A stretch of 64,000 nt of DNA from Streptomonospora salina (lineage in GTDB: Bacteria; Actinomycetota; Actinomycetes; Streptosporangiales; Streptosporangiaceae). The stretch's first letter is position 1. Every line of letters begins with the position of its first letter. Made by a program: the position numbers and the translations under genes. Below are positions 36,196 to 42,284 of the stretch, piece after piece. Under the pieces are notes generated by a model that made no database searches, was not told the DNA's origin, and was given only the letters and a program-made list of their open reading frames with translations. The stretch spans positions 186,001-250,000 of the forward strand of contig NZ_JACHLY010000001.1 in the NCBI RefSeq assembly GCF_014204715.1, written 5' to 3'.

Positions 36196-36684
36196 ATGTC
36201 TAACGCTATCGCCCCCGCATCCGCGCCCTCGCGGCGGTTCCGGCTGCGGCGGTGTTCCTTCCGGTTCGACGGCCGACAGCAGAGCGTCAAGGCCGCTCGG
36301 GACTGGCTCGACGTCCGGATGAACGTCACCGACGTCCCCGAGGACACCGCCGACGCCGCGCGGTTGCTGCTCTCCGAACTCGCCACCAACGCCCTCGCCC
36401 ATACCGCCGGCGACGACGGCGGAGCCTTTTACGTGCGGGCGTTCTTCTCCCCCGGCCGGCTCCGCGTCGAGGTCCGCGGCGCTGGAGGTGCTGCCCCCGC
36501 CTTCCCTGTCCCCGCACCCGATCCCGACTCCGAATCCGGGCGCGGGCTACTGCTCGTCAACGCCCTCGCGGCTCGGTGGGGCGGCTTCGAGAGCGGGCGC
36601 GGGCCGGGGATGTACGTCGAACTGCTCTGGGCACAGCCGGGCCGCAAGGCCACGCCCCGGCTCTCGTCCGAGATCGCCCGGTGA
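36196..36684 (+). CDS. ATP-binding protein, anti-sigma-factor-kinase-like (HATPase_c_2)
   Basis: A 162-residue GHKL-fold protein of the RsbW/SpoIIAB-like type that typically flanks XRE-DUF5753/DUF397 loci. N box: LLLSELATNALAHTAGD near residue 66. G-box region: DSESGRGLLLVNALAARWG. The N-terminal 20 residues are basic. It probably binds a sigma factor, anti-anti-sigma factor or the regulator, and may phosphorylate it; the target is not shown. Start ATG 36196 follows AGGTGAGGACTC. It heads a tight operon: its stop overlaps the next gene by four bases. Confidence 0.85.
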   Translation: MSNAIAPASAPSRRFRLRRCSFRFDGRQQSVKAARDWLDVRMNVTDVPEDTADAARLLLSELATNALAHTAGDDGGAFYVRAFFSPGRLRVEVRGAGGAAPAFPVPAPDPDSESGRGLLLVNALAARWGGFESGRGPGMYVELLWAQPGRKATPRLSSEIAR

Positions 36685-36935
36685 TCGCCATGCCGGGATA
36701 CAACCTCTGGCCCAGCGACGAGCTGCGGCAACTGCGCGCCGACTTCCCCGACTACCTCGTCTTCGAACGCCAAGACGAGCAGGGACGGCCCCGCTTCATC
36801 GCCACCCGCACGCCCCCGAATGCACCGGGAGCGGCCGACCTGGTCATCACGGCGGACGCGGCAGAGATGCGCGACAAGCTGTCGAGGCAGCCGACCACTC
36901 CCCCGCTTCCGCGCCGAGGGGGTGAGCGCTCATGA
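36681..36935 (+). CDS. Small hypothetical protein in HATPase operon
   Basis: An 84-residue protein whose GTG overlaps the HATPase stop (GTGA); ATG 36690 is an alternative start. It reads MPGYNLWPSDELRQLRADFP and DYLVFERQDEQGRPRFIATR from that ATG, then AADLVITADAAEMRDKL. No domain is recognised. Its own stop overlaps the next start by four bases (ATGA). The chained overlaps make it very likely a real gene. Confidence 0.7.
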   Translation: MIAMPGYNLWPSDELRQLRADFPDYLVFERQDEQGRPRFIATRTPPNAPGAADLVITADAAEMRDKLSRQPTTPPLPRRGGERS

Positions 36936-37213
36936 CAGGAGCTCTCACCGCGACCGAACCTGCGGCGATCGGCTGGGAGCTGGCCCGGCTGCGCCGTACC
37001 TACCGCCCGCACGGCTGGACCGTCTGGCACGGCAAGGCCACCGGCCAGTACTGGGCCGCGCACACCCGCGCCATGGTTCTGCTGTGCGGCGAGAGTGAGG
37101 CCGACCTCGCCGCGGCGATCAACCGGTTCGTCCCCATTCCGCATCCGCCCGTTCCGGCTCCGCGCCGACCTTCCCTGAATCTCCCACGACGCCCACGCCC
37201 GCGCAGGGCCTGA
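36932..37213 (+). CDS. Small hypothetical protein, end of HATPase operon
   Basis: A 93-residue protein starting in the ATGA overlap. It contains WELARLRRTYRPHGWTVWHG, KATGQYWAAHTRAMVLLCG and ESEADLAAAINRF, then a Pro/Arg-rich basic tail that could bind nucleic acid or be disordered. Similar short proteins accompany XRE/DUF397 loci in Nocardiopsaceae and Streptomyces; no function is known. Confidence 0.7.
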   Translation: MTGALTATEPAAIGWELARLRRTYRPHGWTVWHGKATGQYWAAHTRAMVLLCGESEADLAAAINRFVPIPHPPVPAPRRPSLNLPRRPRPRRA

Positions 37214-37224
37214 TCGTCGCTGTG

Positions 37225-37247
37225 GCCCGGGAGCTGCACTCCCGGGC
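37225..37247 (+). terminator. Hairpin after the HATPase operon
   Basis: GCCCGGGAG-CTGCA-CTCCCGGGC, a perfect nine-pair stem 11 bases after the last stop of the three-gene operon. No U-run follows. The sequence onward to the thyX stop at 37447 shows no gene. Confidence 0.5.
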
Positions 37248-37446
37248 TGCACCGGCTTGCGTCTATTTCTGGAAGTCGTTCTGGTGGGGGTACCGGGCGT
37301 CGACGTCGTCGCTGCCGTGACGACTGACCGGAAACGGGCAGTCGTCTGTCGCGGACGCGACGTGCGGCTTCTGCGACGTCCCGACGGAGGAGGCCGACCC
37401 GTCGCGCTGAGCCGCCCCCTCCACCGGGGACGCCCGGCTCAGTCCC

Positions 37447-38244
37447 TCATACCTTGCGCCACTTGGGGACCCAGGCGCCGTCGTCGATCTCGTAGTCGCT
37501 GAACAGCGCCGGTGCCTCCGCGCGCATGGTCTCGCCGATCTTGCCGAAGAGCAGGCGGATCTCCTCCTCGGCGCCCGGTGCGGTGCGGGCCTCCAGGGTG
37601 TGGCGCAGGGTGCGGACGTTGGCGGTCCACACCAGGCCGGTGGCGACACCCTCGGGGGCGAAGCGGCGCATGAAGGAGGTGCGGTGCTTCTTCTCGGCGA
37701 ACTTGACGTCCTCCTCGTCGAGGCCGAAGTGCTCGGCCATCCACAGCTGGAAGCGCTCCATCTGGTCCAGCATCTCGGTGGCGCGCTTCATCAGCTCGGG
37801 ATCCTCGCGCGCCCACTCGGGGAACCAGAACGGCAGGTCGTCCAACCGGACGAACCGCATCGACTCCTGGGAGATCGCAGTGCCGGGCCGGTGCCGCACC
37901 AGTTCGTGGGTCATCACGCGGCTCACGTTGTGCAGCACGAAGCTGAAGCTGACGTGCTCCAGAACCGAGCCGTGCATGCTCGCCAGCAGGTTGCTCAGGT
38001 ACTGGTCCTGGTCGGTGCGCACGCGGGTGACATTGGGGTTGAGGCCGGGCTCCCACGAGCGGTAGCACAGGCGGCCGGCGAACTCCGCGAGGTTCTGCGG
38101 GTCGTTGAGGGCGGAGTCGAGGTCGCCGCGGTCGAGGCGCTCCAGCCAGCTGTCGCCGCCCACGTCGGCGAGGTAACGGGCGACCTCGTCGTAGTCCAAC
38201 TGCGGACGGGCGATCAGATGGACCTCGGGCTCGACGCTCTTCAC
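37447..38244 (-). CDS. thyX: FAD-dependent thymidylate synthase (ThyX), variant motif
   Basis: Flavin-dependent enzyme that methylates dUMP to dTMP using methylene-tetrahydrofolate and NADPH. The protein is 265 residues. Conserved regions: FAGRLCYRSWEPGLNPNVTR, NLLASMHGSVLEHVSFSFVL, HNVSRVMTHELVRHRPGTAI, and the C-terminal FAPEGVATGLVWTANVRTLRH. The ThyX motif reads RHRPGTAISQESMRF, eight residues between RHR and S rather than the seven of the classical RHRX7S, with Gln in place of Asn. This looks like a distinct subgroup. No thyA is in view. Start ATG 38244 (MKSVEPEVHLIARPQ). It is convergent with the HATPase operon. Confidence 0.9.
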   Translation of the reverse strand: MKSVEPEVHLIARPQLDYDEVARYLADVGGDSWLERLDRGDLDSALNDPQNLAEFAGRLCYRSWEPGLNPNVTRVRTDQDQYLSNLLASMHGSVLEHVSFSFVLHNVSRVMTHELVRHRPGTAISQESMRFVRLDDLPFWFPEWAREDPELMKRATEMLDQMERFQLWMAEHFGLDEEDVKFAEKKHRTSFMRRFAPEGVATGLVWTANVRTLRHTLEARTAPGAEEEIRLLFGKIGETMRAEAPALFSDYEIDDGAWVPKWRKV

Positions 38245-38560
38245 CGTGCTCTACTCCCCCATCGAACGGGCCGACGGCCCGGCGCTCATGCTGCGGTTTC
38301 CACCGCGCCGGAGGAGGGCAGCGGCCGCTGCGGGGCGGCGCCGGCGGTCGTCCGGACGGCGGTGTCCGTCCGAACCTAGCAAAACGCAGGTCCCGGCGAC
38401 GCCCGAGGGCATCGACGGGACCTGCGAGGACGGGCGTGAAGGGGAAGGTGAACGGGGTTTCACCGCTTGCGGGGGGCATACCGGCTCCGTCCGGCGCCCC
38501 GGCGGGGATCCGGGGCAGTTCCCGGTTTCGAATGCGGCGCGACGTGTGCAGCCGCGGGCG
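38245..38560. other. 316-bp intergenic region upstream of thyX
   Basis: Contains the thyX promoter region. Frames here give only Arg/Pro/Gly-rich translations. Nothing else is recognised. Confidence 0.4.
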
Positions 38561-38701
38561 TCAACCCAAATAGGAGATCCCCGGCGCCACGACGAGGCCG
38601 ACGACGATGAGCACGACGCCCCACAGCATCTGGCGGCGCACCAGGGCGGCGATGCCGGCGACGATGAGCACGATCCCCAGTATCAGCATGAGAATACCCA
38701 T
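38561..38701 (-). CDS. 46-residue membrane protein (GPGG-motif-like)
   Basis: A very short gene from ATG 38701 to the TGA at 38561-38563. The protein has two hydrophobic helices, MGILMLILGIVLIVAGIAAL and MLWGVVLIVVGLVVAPG, joined by the basic loop VRRQ. It ends APGISYLG. It matches the pattern of tiny actinobacterial proteins annotated as GPGG-motif small membrane proteins, with APG in place of GPGG. Codon use is consistent with coding (nearly every third position G/C). Function is unknown. Confidence 0.75.
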   Translation of the reverse strand: MGILMLILGIVLIVAGIAALVRRQMLWGVVLIVVGLVVAPGISYLG

Positions 38702-38766
38702 GCCCCCGCTACTAACCCCGGCGGAGCTCGCCTAACCCCGCAGAGCCGCACGGCGCCGCGGGCGGC

Positions 38767-39573
38767 TCACTCGCCCAGGTGGGGCAGCAGCGCCTGGGGC
38801 CCGGCGAAGTCGCCGCCCTGGGGGCCGCCGTGCCAGAAGGGGTCGTCGTCGGGGAACTCGGCGGCGTAGGCCGAGGCGTCGTCGACGGGCCGGTAGCCCA
38901 GGTCGCCGTCGCCGACGCTGAGGTCCCAGAACCGGCGGGCGTTGCCGGAGACGGCGTAGGCGGCGACGAAGTTCACGTTGGGCGCGGTGAGGGCGGCGCG
39001 CACGAAGCCGACGCAGTCGCGCGGGCTCAGCCACGTCGCCAGGTGCCGGGTCTCGGTGGGCCGCTGTTCGAACGACCCCGCGCGCAGCGCGACCACCTGC
39101 AGGCCGAAGGTGTCGGCGTAGAGCTGGCCCAGGGCCTCCTCGGCCACCTTGCTGACGCCGTAGAACCCGTCGGGGCGCGGCGGCTCGTCGGGGAAGACGT
39201 GGTGGTGGATGGGATAGTTGCCGGTGACGCGGTTGCTGGAGAACAGCACGATGCGCTCCACCCCGGCCTGGCGCGCGGCTTCCAGGACATTGAGGCTGCC
39301 GCGCACGTTGGCGTCGAGCAGGTCGTCGAGGGGCCCTTCCTCGGCGATCCCGGCGAGGTGGACGATCGCATCGGCACCGCTGAAGGCCTCGCGCAGGGCG
39401 GCGCGGTCGGCGATGTCGGCGTTGACGGCGGTTTCGGCACCGCCGTCGGGTTCGATGTCGGCGGTGTCGACCAGTACGAGGTGGTCGGCTTCCTCGCGGA
39501 GTCCTTCGCGCACGGTGGGGCCGATCTTGCCCGCAGCTCCGGTGATCACGACCCTGCCAAGTTTCACGTCCAT
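38767..39573 (-). CDS. NAD-dependent epimerase/dehydratase, uronate-dehydrogenase-like
   Basis: Extended short-chain dehydrogenase of 268 residues. NAD-binding VVITGAAGKIGPTVREGL, then ADIADRAALREAF, DAIVHLAGIAEEGPLDDLLD, the serine of FSSNRVTGNYPIHHHVFPDE, and the catalytic Y-x3-K in YGVSKVAEEALG. This order and the C-terminal SPRDCVGFVRAALTAPN, FPDDDPFWHGG fit bacterial uronate dehydrogenases, which oxidise glucuronate or galacturonate to the aldarolactone. ATG 39573 starts the conserved part. The gene stands alone; substrate is inferred. Confidence 0.85.
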   Translation of the reverse strand: MDVKLGRVVITGAAGKIGPTVREGLREEADHLVLVDTADIEPDGGAETAVNADIADRAALREAFSGADAIVHLAGIAEEGPLDDLLDANVRGSLNVLEAARQAGVERIVLFSSNRVTGNYPIHHHVFPDEPPRPDGFYGVSKVAEEALGQLYADTFGLQVVALRAGSFEQRPTETRHLATWLSPRDCVGFVRAALTAPNVNFVAAYAVSGNARRFWDLSVGDGDLGYRPVDDASAYAAEFPDDDPFWHGGPQGGDFAGPQALLPHLGE

Positions 39574-39708
39574 GCTGCCGAGCCTATGCGTCAGGGGCGG
39601 TGCCAGGCACATTCGCGCTCGTGCTGCCGTTTCCGGCCGTCCCTCCTGGCGGGCGGGGGCGGGGCGGCGCCCGGTGGCCGGCGCCGCCCCGCCCCCGCGA
39701 GGCCGGAC

Positions 39709-41946
39709 TCAGCGCGCCAAGCGCAGGACCCGTTCGACGATGCGCTCGCCGACCCCGGCGGTGAGGATCGACTCCGGGTGGAACTGCACCGCCCATTTGC
39801 GGGCGTCGGCGTCTTCGACGGCCATGACCACCGGCTCGGCGCCGTCGTCGTGCACGGCGGCGGTGACGGTGAAGCCCTTCACACGCTCGGGTGTGGTGTA
39901 GGTGGAGTGGTAGCGGGCGGCGGTGAACCCGTCGCCTCCGAGCTCCGACAGCAGATCGCCGCCGCTGACGCGCACGCGGCCGGGCTTGCCGTGCACGGGT
40001 TCGTCGAGGGTGCGGAGTTCCCCGCCGGCGTGCTCGACCATGGCCTGCAGGCCCAGGCAGACGCCGAAGACCGGTAGGCCGCGGGCGTCGAGCTCGTCCA
40101 GCAGCGCGGCGGCGCCGAAGTCGGCGGGCAGGCCCGGCCCGGGGGAGAGCACGACCAGGTCGGGGGCGGTTTCGTCCAGCAGTGCGGGGTCGAATCCGTG
40201 CCGCACGGTGGTGACCTCGGCACCGTGGCGGCGCACGTAGTCGGCGAGGGTGTGCACGAAGGAGTCCTCGTAGTCGACCAGCAGCACCCGCATCCCGGCG
40301 CCGGCGGGCTCGGCGGCCGGTTCCGGCCGTGCGGCGGGCTCGGCGGCCGGGGTGTCGGCGGCCTCGTCGAGGGCGAGGGTCTCCAGCAGCGCGCGGGCCT
40401 TGAGGAAGGTCTCGCGCTCTTCGGCGTCGGGGTCGGAGTCGTGCAGCAGGGTGGCACCCACGCGCACGGTGGCCACGCCGTCGCGGATGTGGGCGGTGCG
40501 CAGCGTCAAGCCGGTGTTCATGGAGCCGTCGAAGCCGATGGCGCCGACGGCGCCGCCGTACCAGCGGCGCGGGGTGGCTTCGTGCTGTTCGATGAAGCGC
40601 ATCGCCCAGGTCTTGGGCGCGCCGGTGACGGTGACCGCCCACATGTGGGTGAGGAAGGCGTCCAGGGCGTCGAATTCGGGGCGCAGCCGGCCTTCGATGT
40701 GGTCGACGGTGTGGATTAGCCTGCTGTACATCTCGATCTGCCGGCGGCCGATGACGCGGACGCTGCCGGGTTCGCACACCCGCGACTTGTCGTTGCGGTC
40801 GACGTCGGTGCACATGGTCAGCTCGGACTCCTCCTTGGCGGAGGTGAGCAGGGACCGGATGTTCTCGGCGTCGCCGAGGGCGTCGTCGCCGCGGCGGACG
40901 GTTCCGGAGATGGGGCAGGTCTCGATGCGCCGGCCCTGGTCGGGGTCGCCGCTGACGCGCACGAACATCTCCGGGGAAGCGCCGACGAGGTATTCGCCGT
41001 CGCCGAGGTTGAAGAAGAACTCATACGGCGCGGGGTTGCGGGTGCGCAGGTGCTCGTAGAAGCGGGCCGGGGAGTCGCAGGCGCCGTAGGTGCGGTGGCC
41101 GGGCACGACTTCGAACAGGTCGCCGCGGGCGAAGCGCTTCTTGGCTTCGGCGACGATGCGGGCGTAGCTGCCGGGTTCGGGCGGCGGGGGGACGTCGGCG
41201 GTGCGCACGGCGGGGGTGGGCGCGGTGGTGCGCTCCAGGCCGCGGGTGGTGCGCGGGGCCGCCCCGGTGTCGGCGTCGGCGGGCACGGTGAACTCGTAGG
41301 TGTAGCGCAGGCAGGTCTCGCGCTTGCGGTCGTGCACGATGACGGCGTCGGGCAGGTGCAGTACCAGGTCGCGGTCGTCGGGGTCGCGTTCCAGGACGGG
41401 GGCGACGGGCTCGAACTGGAAGGCGAGATCGTAGCCGAAAGCGCCGTAGAGGCCCAGATGGCGGTCGTCGGGTGCGTAGAACAGGGCCACCGTCGAGCGC
41501 AGGACGGAGAAGACGCTGGGGCGGCGGCTGCGCTGCTCTTCGGTGAAGAACTCCCCGGGTGCGGGTTCGGGGACGGTGACGTCGACGGCCTCGCCGGGGC
41601 GGTGGTCGGCGTCGCCGTGCTCGGCGAAGGCCGCGGCCACCAGGGGCAGCAGCACCCGGCCGCGGTCGTTGAGCGCGGTGGCGCTGACGCGGCGGCCGCG
41701 TGCGGCGATCTCCAGGCAGGGGTCGACGTAGCCCATGTGCCAGCGGCTGTAGCGGCCGGGGTACTCCATGCCCGAGGACAGCACGCCGCCGCGGCGGTGC
41801 TCGACGGAGGCCACCAGGGCGGTGAGAGTCGCGGGGTCGCAGGGTGCGGCGGTGCGGTCGACGGTGACGCCGCCGGAGGTGCGGTAGGTGGTGTGGGCGT
41901 CCGCGGGCGTGCCGCCCGGGGTGTCGGTGCCTGTCGGTGTGGTCAC
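39709..41946 (-). CDS. trpE: Anthranilate synthase, fused TrpE-TrpG
   Basis: Single-chain anthranilate synthase of 745 residues, the first step from chorismate to tryptophan. Residues 1-510 are the chorismate-binding TrpE part: YGAFGYDLAFQFEPV, GDLFEVVPGHRTYG, EFFFNLGDGEYLVGASPEMF, ETCPISGTVRRGDDA, CTDVDRNDKSRVCEPGSV, MWAVTVTGAPKTWAMRF. A Glu/Ala-rich linker leads to the glutaminase: VLLVDYEDSFVHTLADYVRR, nucleophile FGVCLGLQAMVEHAGG and AVQFHPESIL. GTG 41946 follows AAAGGA. The leader has a short Trp-codon peptide and a strong attenuator, so transcription should rise when charged tRNA-Trp is scarce. PhzE-like enzymes are also fused, but the trp leader favours Trp biosynthesis. Confidence 0.94.
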   Translation of the reverse strand: MTTPTGTDTPGGTPADAHTTYRTSGGVTVDRTAAPCDPATLTALVASVEHRRGGVLSSGMEYPGRYSRWHMGYVDPCLEIAARGRRVSATALNDRGRVLLPLVAAAFAEHGDADHRPGEAVDVTVPEPAPGEFFTEEQRSRRPSVFSVLRSTVALFYAPDDRHLGLYGAFGYDLAFQFEPVAPVLERDPDDRDLVLHLPDAVIVHDRKRETCLRYTYEFTVPADADTGAAPRTTRGLERTTAPTPAVRTADVPPPPEPGSYARIVAEAKKRFARGDLFEVVPGHRTYGACDSPARFYEHLRTRNPAPYEFFFNLGDGEYLVGASPEMFVRVSGDPDQGRRIETCPISGTVRRGDDALGDAENIRSLLTSAKEESELTMCTDVDRNDKSRVCEPGSVRVIGRRQIEMYSRLIHTVDHIEGRLRPEFDALDAFLTHMWAVTVTGAPKTWAMRFIEQHEATPRRWYGGAVGAIGFDGSMNTGLTLRTAHIRDGVATVRVGATLLHDSDPDAEERETFLKARALLETLALDEAADTPAAEPAARPEPAAEPAGAGMRVLLVDYEDSFVHTLADYVRRHGAEVTTVRHGFDPALLDETAPDLVVLSPGPGLPADFGAAALLDELDARGLPVFGVCLGLQAMVEHAGGELRTLDEPVHGKPGRVRVSGGDLLSELGGDGFTAARYHSTYTTPERVKGFTVTAAVHDDGAEPVVMAVEDADARKWAVQFHPESILTAGVGERIVERVLRLAR

Positions 41947-42005
41947 GGCCGGTCCTTTGCGCTGGGCTGGGCGGTTGCACGTGGAGCGGCACCGGACCGG
42001 GGCCG

Positions 42006-42042
42006 GAAAAGGCGAAAGCGGCCGCCGGTACGGGCGGCCGCT
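42006..42042 (-). terminator. Transcription attenuator in the trpE leader
   Basis: Perfect ten-pair hairpin AGCGGCCGCC-CGTACC-GGCGGCCGCT (42042-42017), followed on the minus strand by TTTCGCCTTTT. This is a true U-rich intrinsic terminator, rare in so GC-rich a sequence, placed between the leader peptide and trpE. Confidence 0.8.
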
Positions 42043-42080
42043 GGGCTGATCCGGGGGAATCGCGTACCTGCAGGCGCCGC

Positions 42081-42125
42081 CTAGGAGCGGCGCCACCACT
42101 GTTGCCGAGCGGACGCGATTCGCAT
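42081..42125 (-). CDS. trpL: trp operon leader peptide with tandem Trp codons
   Basis: Fourteen codons, MRIASARQQWWRRS and TAG, with two adjacent TGG codons (42098-42093). Ribosome stalling at these codons under tryptophan limitation would prevent formation of the attenuator hairpin 39 bases downstream. A TATGCT element ends seven bases before the ATG, so the message may begin at or near the A of the ATG and be leaderless. Streptomyces trp genes have comparable short leaders with consecutive Trp codons. Confidence 0.8.
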   Translation of the reverse strand: MRIASARQQWWRRS

Positions 42126-42132
42126 GCTGCCG

Positions 42133-42138
42133 AGCATA
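42133..42138 (-). promoter_or_regulatory. -10 element of trpL-trpE promoter
   Basis: TATGCT on the minus strand, seven bases before the leader ATG. No convincing -35 hexamer is seen at 16-19 bases upstream. Confidence 0.45.
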
Positions 42139-42221
42139 GCGCATGCTTCCCGCGGTGCGGGAGGGGATTCGCCCAGGACGCCCTCCACCCGCACAGACGG
42201 GGCGCGCGAAAACCGCCGTGC

Positions 42222-42227
42222 TATACT
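42222..42227 (+). promoter_or_regulatory. -10 element upstream of helR
   Basis: TATACT, a strong match to the SigA-type -10, about 58 bases before the helR ATG and followed by an unusually AT-rich leader. A -35 box is not clear. I do not see an obvious rifamycin-associated inverted repeat. Confidence 0.45.
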
Positions 42228-42284
42228 GGAGAGCTACCCAAATCAATCACAGAGCACAGGCTTCACTAGAAGTATATCAGGAGC

